This document shows positions 1 to 9,765 of a stretch of DNA of 64,000 nt, piece by piece. Made by a program: the position numbers and the translations under genes. The DNA comes from UBA2137 sp963740205 (GTDB lineage Bacteria; Pseudomonadota; Alphaproteobacteria; Micavibrionales; Micavibrionaceae), in NCBI GenBank assembly GCA_963740205.1, contig CAVUDD010000005.1:248001-312000 (forward strand), in the 5' to 3' direction. The number at the start of each line of letters is the position of its first letter. The first letter of the stretch is position 1. Below the pieces are notes generated by a model, which was not told where the DNA came from, ran no database searches, and worked only from the letters and a program-made list of their open reading frames with translations.

Positions 1-148
1 TTTTGTCCAGAACTAGATACTCACCAACTGGTAAGTAATCGGCATTATCATTGCGTTTCAATATTTGAAACCCTCGCTCATGTACAGGATTCACTCTGTA
101 TGAAAAAAGTGGGCTCTCTTTAACGTTGTCAAAGCTATCACCAAGCAT
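1..148 (-). CDS. Partial hypothetical protein running off the left edge
   Basis: On the minus strand an open frame runs from an ATG at 146-148 to the window edge without a stop, giving 49 codons beginning MLGDSFDNVKESPLFSYRV. The frame is also open upstream to about 250, where TTG codons preceded by AAGG offer an alternative start. The composition looks like a soluble protein, with alternating charged and aromatic residues (VNPVHERGFQILKRND). I do not recognise a family and see no domain. It would be divergent from ahcY, so the 149-315 gap would hold both promoters. Only the N-terminal piece is visible, so the gene call itself is tentative. Confidence 0.4.
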   Translation of the reverse strand, partial: MLGDSFDNVKESPLFSYRVNPVHERGFQILKRNDNADYLPVGEYLVLDK

Positions 149-315
149 GTCTAAACCTAATTTCCCTCGGGTATTTACCTCACAAAACAACAAAGAAACC
201 TTGCATTTTGCCCCTACTGCACTTAATTGTGTCTCGGAAAGGTAAAAATTTCCCTAAGAAATACATAAATATTAGGAAAATCACCTACATTTTAAAAGAT
301 TTAAGGAGTTTAAAT

Positions 316-1626
316 ATGTCTGTTGCACCACAAGCCGTTACAAATGACTACAAAGTCAAGGATATCGAACTTGCCGACTGGGGTCGTAAAGAAATCGCTC
401 TGGCAGAAATTGAAATGCCTGGCCTTATGGCTTTGCGTGAAGAATATGCTGGAAAATCACCACTAAAGGGTGCGCGCATTGCTGGTTGCTTACACATGAC
501 TATTCAAACTGCGGTTCTAATTGAAACATTGCAGGATCTAGGCGCGGAAGTTCGCTGGAGCTCATGTAATATTTTTTCAACACAAGATCATGCCGCTGCT
601 GCCATTGCTGCAACAGGAACGCCTGTTTTTGCTTGGAAGGGTGAAACAGAGGAAGAATATGAATGGTGCATAGAGCAGACCATTAACGGTCCAAATGGCT
701 GGAAACCAAATATGATTTTGGATGATGGTGCTGACCTTACAACATTGATGCATGAAAAATACCCAGAATATTTCAATGATATCCGCGGTATCTCTGAAGA
801 AACAACAACGGGTGTACTTCGTCTTTATGATATGGCGAAAAAAGGTAAGCTTTTGGCTCCCGCCATTAACGTGAACGACTCTGTTACAAAATCAAAATTC
901 GATAACAAATATGGCTGTCGTGAATCTTTGGTTGATTCAATCCGCCGCGCAACAGACGTTATGATGGCTGGTAAAGTTGCTGTTGTTGCAGGGTTTGGCG
1001 ATGTTGGGAAGGGTTCAGCTGAGTCACTTCGCCAAGCTGGCGCTCGTGTTCTTGTTACAGAAGTTGATCCAATTTGCGCTCTGCAGGCTGCAATGGAAGG
1101 CTATGAAGTTGTAACAATGGAAGACGCCGCCTCTCGCGCGGATATCTTTGTAACGGCAACGGGTAATAAGGACGTTATTACTGTTGATCACATGCGCGAT
1201 ATGAAGAATATGGCGATTGTTTGCAACATTGGTCACTTTGATAATGAAATTCAGGTTGATCCAATTCGCAACATGAAATGGACAAATATCAAGCCACAAG
1301 TTGATCAGGTCGAATTCCCCGATGGCAAGAAAATTATTCTTTTGGCAGAAGGTCGTCTCGTCAATCTTGGTTGTGCAACGGGTCACCCATCATTCGTAAT
1401 GAGCGCGTCTTTCACAAACCAGACTTTGGCACAAATAGAGCTCTGGAAAAACCACGAAAATTATGAGAAGCAAGTTTACGTTCTTCCTAAACATTTGGAT
1501 GAAAAGGTTGCAGCACTTCACCTTGATAAGGTTGGTGCAATGCTTTCAAGATTGTCCAAAGAACAAGCCGACTATATTGGCGTAGAAGAAAAAGGCCCAT
1601 TTAAAGGCGATAACTACAGATATTAA
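316..1626 (+). CDS. ahcY: Adenosylhomocysteinase (S-adenosyl-L-homocysteine hydrolase)
   Basis: This NAD-dependent cytosolic enzyme splits S-adenosylhomocysteine into adenosine and homocysteine, relieving product inhibition of SAM-dependent methyltransferases and feeding the methionine cycle. The protein is 436 residues, normal for the family. The N-terminal substrate domain has AGCLHMTIQTAVLIETL and the segment NDSVTKSKFDNKYGCRESL with its substrate-contacting Lys and Asp. The Rossmann loop is GFGDVGKGSAESL, followed by the acidic VTEVDP that selects NAD. The C-terminus KGPFKGDNYRY is the conserved tail that reaches into the partner subunit's NAD site. The frame is open 36 codons further upstream, but ATG 316 has AAGGAG at 303-308 and begins MSVAPQAV, the usual N-terminus. 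The FNR gene follows 8 bp downstream. Confidence 0.97.
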   Translation: MSVAPQAVTNDYKVKDIELADWGRKEIALAEIEMPGLMALREEYAGKSPLKGARIAGCLHMTIQTAVLIETLQDLGAEVRWSSCNIFSTQDHAAAAIAATGTPVFAWKGETEEEYEWCIEQTINGPNGWKPNMILDDGADLTTLMHEKYPEYFNDIRGISEETTTGVLRLYDMAKKGKLLAPAINVNDSVTKSKFDNKYGCRESLVDSIRRATDVMMAGKVAVVAGFGDVGKGSAESLRQAGARVLVTEVDPICALQAAMEGYEVVTMEDAASRADIFVTATGNKDVITVDHMRDMKNMAIVCNIGHFDNEIQVDPIRNMKWTNIKPQVDQVEFPDGKKIILLAEGRLVNLGCATGHPSFVMSASFTNQTLAQIELWKNHENYEKQVYVLPKHLDEKVAALHLDKVGAMLSRLSKEQADYIGVEEKGPFKGDNYRY

Positions 1627-1634
1627 GGTCTTAA

Positions 1635-2646
1635 ATGCAAGAGCATTCAACAGACGTTGTTGTCATAGGAGCAGGCCCGGTGGGCCTGTTTGCTGTTTTT
1701 GAATGCGGAATGTTGGGGCTTAAATGCCATGTCGTTGACGCCCTGCCAGAAATTGGTGGCCAATGCACTGCACTTTACCCTGAAAAACCAATCTATGATA
1801 TTCCGGGGTACCCCTCTATTCTTGCTGGTGATTTGATCACCTCTCTTGAGAAACAATCCGAGCCTTTTGCACCCAACATATCATCTTGAACAGGCAGTTG
1901 AGACAGTCGAAGAGGTTGATAATAACCGCCTTCTCGTTACCACATCGCAAGGCGTTAAGATTAACACTGGCGCGATAATTATTGCAGCTGGTGCTGGTGC
2001 CTTTGGTCCAAACAGACCGCCAATAGAAAATCTGTCTCGTTACGAAAATGTCTGCGTTTTTTATGCTTGCAGAAACAAAGAGCAATTCCATGGAAAAAAT
2101 ATTGTTATTGCAGGGGGTGGAGATTCAGCCCTTGATTGGGCAATTGCTTTGGCCGATATCGCTAAATCAACCACACTAGTCCATAGACGCGATAAATTTC
2201 GTGGCGCACCTGACTCAGTTTCAAAAATAAAAACTTTATCAAATGCTGGTAAAATCATACTTGAGACCCCGTATCAATTAAAGGACGTTCAAGGTGAGGG
2301 CAACTTACTTACCCACGTTGAGATAGTGGACATGGACAATAATTCAAAGACGTTAAAGGCGGACGCATTACTTTGTTTCTTTGGACTGGCGACTTCACTT
2401 GGGCCGCTCGAAAAATGGAATCTTGATATAGATCATAAACATATAAAGATTGATCCCTCTACAGGAGAGACAAGTAGAGATGGTATATTCGCTGTCGGCG
2501 ACATTGCGCATTACGATAGAAAGCTAAAGCTTATACTCACTGGATTTGCTGAATGCGCTCAAGCGGCACACTCAATTTATGCTAGGCTGCACCCTGACAC
2601 GCCTTTACACTTTGAATATTCTACTACCAAAGGCTTACCTCATTAG
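1635..2646 (+). pseudogene. Ferredoxin-NADP reductase (TrxB-like), one frameshift
   Basis: This is the thioredoxin-reductase-like type of ferredoxin/flavodoxin-NADP+ reductase, a FAD flavoprotein of about 340 residues that passes electrons between NADPH and ferredoxin. The first frame (1635-1889) has the FAD motif VVIGAGPVGLFAVFECG and the family signature GGQCTALYPEKPIYDIPGYP. It then runs out of frame at IEPF-like KQSEPFAP. The second frame resumes at PTYHLEQAVETVEEVDNN and continues with the NADPH motif IAGGGDSALDWA and the C-terminal FAD segment GIFAVGDIAHYDRKLKLI. The break is in GCACCCAAC near 1872-1880; removing one C restores GCA CCA ACA TAT and a single protein of about 337 residues. 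Everything else is intact, so a sequencing or assembly indel or a very recent mutation is likely. Confidence 0.85.
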
Positions 2647-2694
2647 ACCACTCATAGATTGCCGTGCCCATCGGTATGTTCTATTATCCTTCAC

Positions 2695-3069
2695 ATGAAA
2701 CTTATTATTTTCCTAAGCGCGCTATTCCTGTTGGTGTTACCAGCAAAAGCCCAGTTATTGAGTTCAGAGCCTATGTGCTTTGACATTACAAATAAGGCTG
2801 ACTGGCAGGTGACAGGAAGTATTGAGACTAAACCGCATGAAGAGCCAGACGGACAAACACAGCATCACCGCTCGAATTTCAGGCTAGCCCCTGAGGAAAG
2901 CACCGCTGCTTGTACAACTGGACCCTTTTATAATGGATACAGAGTTCTTCTAACGCTCAGAACGTTAATCCCTATTTTTGAGTGCTATACTCTTGCACAG
3001 GGTGATATCATCATCACAGGCGTACAAAACCGGGACGGCAGCACAACAACCTCCGCCGCCTGCAAGTAG
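2695..3069 (+). CDS. Small secreted protein of unknown function
   Basis: From ATG 2695 the product is 124 residues and opens with a typical signal peptide, MKLIIFLSALFLLVLPAKA, with probable cleavage after AKA. An in-frame ATG 36 bp upstream would put a non-signal leader in front, so I chose the internal start; no clear ribosome binding site precedes either. The mature part has four cysteines (in MCFDITN, STAACTTGPF, IFECYTL and SAACK) that could form two periplasmic disulfides, and a conserved-looking core LRTLIPIFECY. It resembles small hypothetical exported proteins of alphaproteobacteria, but no function is known to me. It lies between the FNR gene and thrS on the same strand. Confidence 0.6.
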   Translation: MKLIIFLSALFLLVLPAKAQLLSSEPMCFDITNKADWQVTGSIETKPHEEPDGQTQHHRSNFRLAPEESTAACTTGPFYNGYRVLLTLRTLIPIFECYTLAQGDIIITGVQNRDGSTTTSAACK

Positions 3070-3151
3070 AGGCCTCCCTTTCAGCAAAAAAGCCGTGAAA
3101 CCAAGTCTTGTGTGTGTTACATAAGAATCTTACATACTTTTGGAGTTAACA

Positions 3152-5146
3152 ATGACCAGTACAAATGCACAAAGCCAATCAGACATGATTACCATTACAT
3201 TTCCAGATGGAAATACACGTGACTATACAAATGGTACGACTGGCCTTGAGATAGCAGAGTCAATTTCAAAGTCTCTAGCTAAGGCTTCCGTTGCTATTAA
3301 AGTGGATGGCCTTCAAAAGGATCTGTCTGATAGAATTGAGCAAGACGCACAGATTTCAATCATTACCCTAGATAGTGATGAAGGCTTGGAGATTATGCGT
3401 CACACTATTACGGCTCAGCTTCTTGCCCGTGCCGTAAAAAATCTCTACCCAGAGGCAAATCTGGCGATTGGCCCTACCATCGAAAACGGGTTTTATTATG
3501 ATATCGAATTCAAGGAGCCCATTTCTTCCGAAGATCTAGAGAAAATTGAAAAGGAAATGAGGCGTCTCAAAGAAGCAAATACTTCGATTGTCAAAAAACT
3601 TTACAAAAAATCCGAAGCCATTGAAGTTTTCAAAGGCCTTGATGAGCCTTATAAGGTTGAAATCATTGAGGCAGCCGATCAAGAGGATGGTTTTCAACTC
3701 TATCATCAAGGGGAAACAGGTTTTGTTGATTTATGCAGAGGTCCGCATTTGTGCTCCCTAAAACAAGTTGGTGTGTTCAAGTTAATGAAAGTTGCTGGGG
3801 CTTATTGGCGCGGCGACTCGAACAATACCATGCTCACACGTATCTATGGAACGGCGTGGCGTAATGATAAAGAGCTACAAGAGTATTTAACTATGCTTGA
3901 AGAAGCCGAAAAACGCGACCATAGAAAACTAGGTCGCGAGCTTGAACTTTTCCATTTCCAAGAAGAGGCTCAAGGCTCTGTATTTTGGCATCCTAATGGC
4001 TTTACGATTTATAACCAGCTTGAAGGTTACATCCGCCGTAGAATACAGGCGGATGGTTATGCCGAGGTAAAAACACCCCAGCTAATGAACTCAAAATTTT
4101 GGGAGGCCTCTGGCCACTGGTCAAAATTCCGTGAGAACATGTTTGTTGTTCCTGATGTTGTTCCAAACACGGATGAGGATGGGCCTGTTTTTAAGGAAGA
4201 ACCGAAAGATTTCATGGCTATTAAACCTATGAATTGCCCTGCTCATATCCAAATATTCAAACAAGGTATTAAGTCATATCGTGACTTGCCCATTCGCTTT
4301 GCGGAACAAGGCTGTTGCCATAGAAACGAAGCGCATGGAGCCCTGCACGGACTAATGCGTGTTCGTCAAATGACCCAAGACGATGGTCATATCTTTTGTC
4401 GAGAGGATCAAATAAGAGATGAAGTGAAGCGCTTTATCGCTTTGTTTAAGTCTGTTTATGCAGATTTTGGTTTCGATGAGATAAAAATTTATCTTGCCAC
4501 CAGACCAGAGGTAAGAACTGGCTCTGACGAGACATGGGATAAGGCCGAAAAGGCGTTGGCTGATGGTCTTAATGATATGGGTATTGAGTTTGAATATGCC
4601 GAAGGTGAAGGTGCTTTTTACGGTCCCAAATATGAATTCCACCTCAAAGATGCTATTGGGCGTTCATGGCAATGCGGAACATTCCAGCTTGATTTTAATA
4701 TGCCTGAGCGCCTTGAGGCCAGCTATATAGGTGAGGATGGGAAGAAAAATACACCCGTCATGATTCACCGCGCTGTATTTGGCTCATACGAACGTTTTAT
4801 TGGTATTCTTATTGAAAACACAGGTGGGAAAATGCCTGTCTGGCTTGCTCCCACGCAATGTGTGATTGCACCCATTACTGATGAAGTGAAAGATTATGCC
4901 GAGGATATTTTGGCACAGTTGAGGGAACAGGGAATTCGTGCCGAAATCGACACCCGTAACGAAAAAATCAACTTTAAGATACGTGAGCATTCTTTGCAGA
5001 AAGTACCTTACATCTACGTTGTTGGCAAACGCGAAGCAGAAGAGAATACCGTCGCCATTAGAACGCTCGGTGGTAAGGATCAAGAAATTAAGACGACAAA
5101 TTCTGCTATTGCTGATCTTGTGGAACTTGCAAAACCTCCATACTGA
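3152..5146 (+). CDS. thrS: Threonyl-tRNA synthetase
   Basis: This class II aminoacyl-tRNA synthetase charges tRNA-Thr in the cytosol. The 664-residue protein has the full domain order: an N-terminal TGS domain (about residues 15-75), the editing domain with HTITAQLLARAVKNLYP and LCRGPHLCS, and the class II core. Motif 2 is in the stretch with FAEQGCCHRNEAHG. MNCPAHIQIF supplies the zinc-binding Cys. Motif 3 is AVFGSYERFIGILIE, and the C-terminal anticodon-binding domain starts near WLAPTQCVIAPI. I chose ATG 3152 because GGAG lies at 3142-3145; a TTG 12 bp upstream is in frame but has no such support. A bidirectional terminator follows at 5178. Confidence 0.97.
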   Translation: MTSTNAQSQSDMITITFPDGNTRDYTNGTTGLEIAESISKSLAKASVAIKVDGLQKDLSDRIEQDAQISIITLDSDEGLEIMRHTITAQLLARAVKNLYPEANLAIGPTIENGFYYDIEFKEPISSEDLEKIEKEMRRLKEANTSIVKKLYKKSEAIEVFKGLDEPYKVEIIEAADQEDGFQLYHQGETGFVDLCRGPHLCSLKQVGVFKLMKVAGAYWRGDSNNTMLTRIYGTAWRNDKELQEYLTMLEEAEKRDHRKLGRELELFHFQEEAQGSVFWHPNGFTIYNQLEGYIRRRIQADGYAEVKTPQLMNSKFWEASGHWSKFRENMFVVPDVVPNTDEDGPVFKEEPKDFMAIKPMNCPAHIQIFKQGIKSYRDLPIRFAEQGCCHRNEAHGALHGLMRVRQMTQDDGHIFCREDQIRDEVKRFIALFKSVYADFGFDEIKIYLATRPEVRTGSDETWDKAEKALADGLNDMGIEFEYAEGEGAFYGPKYEFHLKDAIGRSWQCGTFQLDFNMPERLEASYIGEDGKKNTPVMIHRAVFGSYERFIGILIENTGGKMPVWLAPTQCVIAPITDEVKDYAEDILAQLREQGIRAEIDTRNEKINFKIREHSLQKVPYIYVVGKREAEENTVAIRTLGGKDQEIKTTNSAIADLVELAKPPY

Positions 5147-5177
5147 CTATCTTACGAAACGTTATAAATAGATGCAA

Positions 5178-5203
5178 AAAAGGGCGCTCGAAAGCGCCCT
5201 TTT
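5178..5203. terminator. Bidirectional rho-independent terminator
   Basis: A perfect 7-bp GGGCGCT/AGCGCCC stem closes a CGAA tetraloop and is flanked by AAAA on one side and TTTTCTTT on the other. It sits in the short gap between thrS (+) and the porin gene (-), which converge, so it can terminate both. Confidence 0.9.
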
Positions 5204-5224
5204 CTTTATTCTTATATCAACTGA

Positions 5225-6346
5225 TTAGAAGTTGATTTGTGTACCTAGAAGAACGTTTGTACCGTCAGCATCTGCGCCACCAACTTCAGCGTCGATGTAG
5301 CTAACAGAACCACGGAAGCTCATGCCAGGACCGTATGTGTAAACAACACCACCTGTGTAACGATCGAAATCAGCGTCTGTGCCACCAATGTCATTTTCGT
5401 TATTCAAGTATGACGCACCCAATTTGAATGGGCCAGTTGTGTAGTCTGCACCGATTACGTATGTGTCATTCTTATCGTTTGCATCTGAACCATTGTTGTT
5501 TTCAGTGTAAACAGCACCAAGACCGAATGCACCGATGTCTAGATCTAGACCAACGTTCCACTCTTCGTAGTCATCCTGACCAGCAGCGTTGTCTTCGCCA
5601 TCAACCATAGTGTAACCTGCACCTGTGATGAAACCAACGTTGTTGAAGATACCTTCATAGCGACCACCAACTTCATATGCTGCGCCGTATTCACCAGCAA
5701 CATCATCAGTTGTGTTACCCAATGTTGAAGTAAGAGCTGTAGCATTTGGATTTGCGCCAGTTGGACGAGATGCCAAATTACGTGTGTCAGGTGTGTAAGA
5801 TGCACCAGCTTGGAAACCTGAAAATACAGGTGTAAAGTAAGTGAGTTTGTTTGCATCGTTAGTTAGATCGTTATCGTAGTCCAACGTACCTTCTGGTGAA
5901 TTAAGACCCAGAGGAGCTCCGTTGAAACCTGTTACGAACTGACGGATACCGTCAACGTTTCAGTCAGCTGAAGGAGCTGCAACTTGTAGCAAGTATGCTG
6001 CACCATCTTCGTTACCAGCATTAACACGACCCCATGTGCCTGAGAAGTAAGCGTATGATTCGTCGATTGCTGTGCTATCTCCACCATCAACTTCAGCTTC
6101 GATGTGAGCACCAACTGTTAGACCGTTGTCCAAAGTTGTTTCGCCTTGTAGGTGAACTTCTGTTTCCTGCAACCAGTCAACTGCACGGATATCTGTTCCA
6201 GCTGTTTCGTCTTGGTCGATGTATGATACATAACCTTTATAGTGACCGTTTACTTGAAGATCTAAAGCTGAGTCATCCTGCGCTAACGCTGGTGATGCTA
6301 CTGCTAGACCTAAAATAGCGGCACTGCTAAGTAGTACTTTTTTCAT
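5225..6346 (-). pseudogene. Outer-membrane porin with one in-frame TGA
   Basis: This is a Gram-negative general porin of the 16-strand family, about 373 residues if read through. The N-terminus MKKVLLSSAAILGLAVASPALA is a signal peptide, preceded by AGGAG 8 bp before the ATG. The body has alternating Gly/aromatic beta strands (FGLGAVYTENNNGSD, FKLGASYLNNEND) and ends in Phe (LLGTQINF), the outer-membrane assembly signal. The frame is continuous except for TGA at 5960-5962 in PSAD-stop-NVDGIRQF. TGG would give DWNVDG, so a single G-to-A change explains it, either a real nonsense mutation or a sequence error. Both halves use the same frame and no indel is needed. The gene is strongly biased to Gly, Asp, Asn and Thr, typical of porins. 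Confidence 0.85.
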
Positions 6347-6627
6347 GGTTAAAACTCCTATTTTCTACGCAATTTAATAAAACCATTTGATTGAATTTGG
6401 CCGACAACCGACCAACTAAGTGCGCCCTCCATTACAGATAAGCACGCTACATCATTGCTCAAATGGAGATAAAAACAAGGCGAAGGAAGAAAACATATAA
6501 ATTTTTAAAATGAGGCGTTGCAAATATGCCACTATTACTTGCGGGCGTTGAATACCCTTGTCTCTATATATACACCGTGCTAAATGGGAAGGGAACAACC
6601 AATATATATAAGTAAGGTACAATTTTC

Positions 6628-7143
6628 ATGAATCGTTTTTTATTGTTAACAGCCCTGATTTTACCCCTTTCCGCTATTACCGCCTGTAGCGATAAAATCC
6701 AGAGTGAGGCCAAATACCCAACGGGAATTGACCGGTCTAGCGCTGAAACAAACGATATTTATGCTGATGCCCCAAGCATATTCGGGGACGGTGGTATTCT
6801 AGGCGAGCGCAAAGAAACAAATAACGATACTATAACCGTTAACAGTTACCTGTGGCGCGCAGCGCTTGATACGATTTCCTTTATGCCGATTAAATCGGCG
6901 GATCCCTTTGGGGGCACAATCCTGACTGGCTGGTATAGCGCTCCAGAATCGCCAAACGAACAAATTAAAATGAATGTTCTGGTTTTGGGAAAACAACTTA
7001 AAGCTACTGGCGTTAAGGTTAATGTGTTCAAACAACAAAGATCTGGTGGACGTTGGGTTGACGCGCAAGTCGATCCATCAACAGGACGCAAGCTTGAGGA
7101 CGCCATTCTGAACTCGTGCACGTCAATACCGCATTCAAGATGA
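6628..7143 (+). CDS. DUF3576 family lipoprotein, 3' end frameshifted
   Basis: This is an envelope lipoprotein of unknown function that is usually encoded just upstream of leuS in alphaproteobacteria, as here. The signal sequence MNRFLLLTALILPLSAITAC ends in a lipobox Cys at residue 20. The core VNSYLWRAALDTISFMP and DPFGGTILTGWYS is the family signature. The last ten residues as read, NSCTSIPHSR, do not fit. Removing one A near 7111 gives AILTRARQYRIQDDE and a TAA at 7148-7150, matching the expected charged C-terminus. I take this as a one-base insertion, one of several errors in this stretch. leuS starts 9 bp after the restored stop. Confidence 0.8.
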   Translation: MNRFLLLTALILPLSAITACSDKIQSEAKYPTGIDRSSAETNDIYADAPSIFGDGGILGERKETNNDTITVNSYLWRAALDTISFMPIKSADPFGGTILTGWYSAPESPNEQIKMNVLVLGKQLKATGVKVNVFKQQRSGGRWVDAQVDPSTGRKLEDAILNSCTSIPHSR

Positions 7144-7159
7144 CGAGTAAAATTCAGAT

Positions 7160-9703
7160 ATGACACGCTATAATATTCAAGAAACCGAACAAAAATGGCG
7201 GAAAATCTGGGACGAGAAAAATTCTTTCGTTGCAGAAAATGACACTACAAAGCCCAAATATTATGTTTTAGAAATGTTTCCTTACCCTTCGGGCCGTATA
7301 CATGTAGGGCATGTACGCAATTACTCGCTTGGCGATGTAGTGGCGCGCTACAAAAAGGCTAAAGGATATAATGTTATGCATCCGATGGGCTGGGATGCCT
7401 TCGGCTTGCCCGCTGAAAATGCAGCAATAGAAAATAACAGACATCCTGGTAAATGGACTTACGAGAATATTGAGGCAATGCGCAAGCAGCTTAAATCCAT
7501 GGGGCTTTCGCTGGATTGGAGTAAAGAGTGGCGACCTGCCATCCTGGTTATTACAAACATGAACAGAAAATGTTTTTGGACTTTTACAGGAAAGGTTTCG
7601 CCTACCGCAAGGAATCTATTGTCAATTGGGATCCTGTTGAAAATACTGTTCTTGCCAATGAGCAGGTTGATGATGGAAAAGGTTGGAGATCGGGTGCACC
7701 AGTTGAGCGTAAAAAGCTTAAATCAATGGTTCTTAAAGATCACGGATTACGCCGAGGAGCTTATCGAGACTCAAGAATCTTGACCGATGGCCGGACAAGG
7801 TTCGAACTATGCAGGACAATTGGATTGGTAAATCACTGGGTTACTTTAAATTCGACCTTTAAGTCCACGAAGACCAAGTCGAAATTTTTACGACACGTCC
7901 AGATACTATATTTGGCGATAGCTTTTGTAGGTCTTGCCGCCGACCATCCTCTGTCTGAAAACTTGCTGCAATAAAGACGGTTTTCACGCATTTAAAAGGC
8001 AAATGTGACGCAGGTGGAACATCCGAGGCCGCGATAGAGCAGGCGGAGAAGATTGGATTTGATACTGGTTAACGGTTGAGCATCCATTTATTAGCAACAT
8101 GAGACGCTCCCGGTATATATCGCCAACTTTATTTTAATGGATTATGGAACGGGAGCAATTTTCGGAGTACCCGCACATGACCAGCGCGATTATGATTTTG
8201 CAAAAAAATATCATTTAGATATCAAAACGGTGGTATTCCCAACAAATCCCAATGACTTTGCCGATATAAAAGAATCTTATAATGGCCAAGGCACACTAAT
8301 AAATTCCGAGTTTCTAGATGAACAAGGATATTGAAGATGCAAAAAAGGACGTTATTAAAAGGCTGGAAAATGGAATTGGAAAAGGCACAACACATACCGA
8401 CTGCGTGATTGGGGTGTTTCTCGTCAACGTTATTGGGGCTGTCCTATGCCATTTATTCATTGCGATAATTGTGGTATTGTTCCTGTTCCCGATAACCAAC
8501 TTCCTGTAACGCTTCCCGATGATGTTAGATTTGATAAACCAGGTAATCCACTTGCAAATCATCCGACATGGAAAAAGACATCTTGCCCTAAATGTGAAAA
8601 AGATGCCCACCGTGAGACGGATACGCTGGATACTTTCTTCGAATCAAGTTGGTATTTCACGCGTTATTGTGCCCGAAATGAAGATGTGCCCGTTGATAAG
8701 ATAAAGGGCGGATTATTGGCTTGGGGTTGACCAATATATTGGAGGTGTTGAACATGCCGTTCTTCACTTTCTTTATTCTCGTTTTTTCCAAAGGGGATGC
8801 ACGACTGCGGATATCGTGATGTGAAAGAACCGTTTAAAGGATTGTTCACGCAAGGCATGGTAACACACAGACCTACCAATTCCATCTAAATGGCGCCTTC
8901 CAACAGAGTGCATAAAAGAGGATGGCCAATGTTATTGAAAAAACAGGCGACCAGTGATTGTTGGGGCAACTATTAAAATGTCAAAATCCAAAAAGAATGT
9001 TGTTGACCCTGAGGATATTCTTTCTAGTTATGGTGCGGATGCAACAAGGCTCTTTGTATTATCTGATTCTCCGCCTGACCGTGATTTGGAATGGACAGAA
9101 AGTGGTATCGATGGCGCATGGAAATATGTGAACCGCCTTTATCGTATATATGATGAAAACCTTCCCATTGTTAAAGATATCTCCTCGGACAAGCCTTCGT
9201 CCTTTTCAGATAATGCGACAGAGCTCCGCAGAAAAACTCACCAAACCGCCCTGCTTATGGGCAGGGATATTGAAGATTTTCATATGAATAAGGCGGTTGC
9301 AAGATTGCGTGAGCTCTCCAATATGATTGAAACCTACAAAGCAGACAGTCAAGACGAAAAATGGGCTCTGTGTGAGGCACTAGAGTATATGGCAATATGC
9401 ATGAATCCCATTCTTCCGCATCTTGCAGAGGAGTTATGGTGTATCATGGGGCATAAAGGTTTGCTTGTTGAGACACCTTGGCCAAAAGTGGATGAAGGTT
9501 TGCTGCAAACAAATGTTGTCACATTAGCTGTTCAGGTTAACGGCAAGGTAAAATCCACCATTACGATTTCCAGAGATGCTGCAGAGAGCGAAGCAAAAGA
9601 AACTGCGCTCGCAGATGAAAATGTTATCAAGGCTCTCGACAACAAGGAAATTCGCAAATTTATTTATGTTCCCAATAGAATTGTGAATATGGTCGTTGGC
9701 TAA
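7160..9703 (+). pseudogene. leuS: Leucyl-tRNA synthetase, many frame changes as read
   Basis: LeuRS charges tRNA-Leu and is essential. The total span (848 codons) is right for the family. The first 124 codons are clean and hold the HIGH motif as HVGH (GRIHVGHVRNY) and GWDAFGLPAENAA. From 9000 on, the C-terminal 249 codons are clean and open with the KMSKS loop. Between about 7530 and 8950 the reading frame changes at least a dozen times. Joined across frames, the pieces still read as LeuRS: ATCHPGYYKHEQKMF, LNQWFLKITDYAEEL, EIFTTRPDTIFG (editing domain), MDYGTGAIFGVPAHDQRDY, PMPFIHCDNCG and FFESSWYFTRYC. Net frame is conserved across the damaged part. Dense indels with preserved protein sequence argue for local assembly error rather than an old pseudogene. 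Confidence 0.9.
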
Positions 9704-9765
9704 CCTCGTATATTTGGCGATTATACTTCACTATATATGTGGGTCTATTTAACCAAGGAATGATA

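Noticed and set aside
149..315. SAH or SAM riboswitch before ahcY
   Set aside because: I could not find the conserved SAH riboswitch pattern or a convincing pseudoknot in this leader.
1024..1386. Long antisense open frame inside ahcY
   Set aside because: It lies opposite a highly conserved gene, has no ribosome site and no recognisable protein pattern.
5960..5962. Recoding of TGA as tryptophan in the porin
   Set aside because: Many genes in the window end with TGA as their only plausible stop, and TGG is the regular Trp codon; one TGA does not support an altered code.
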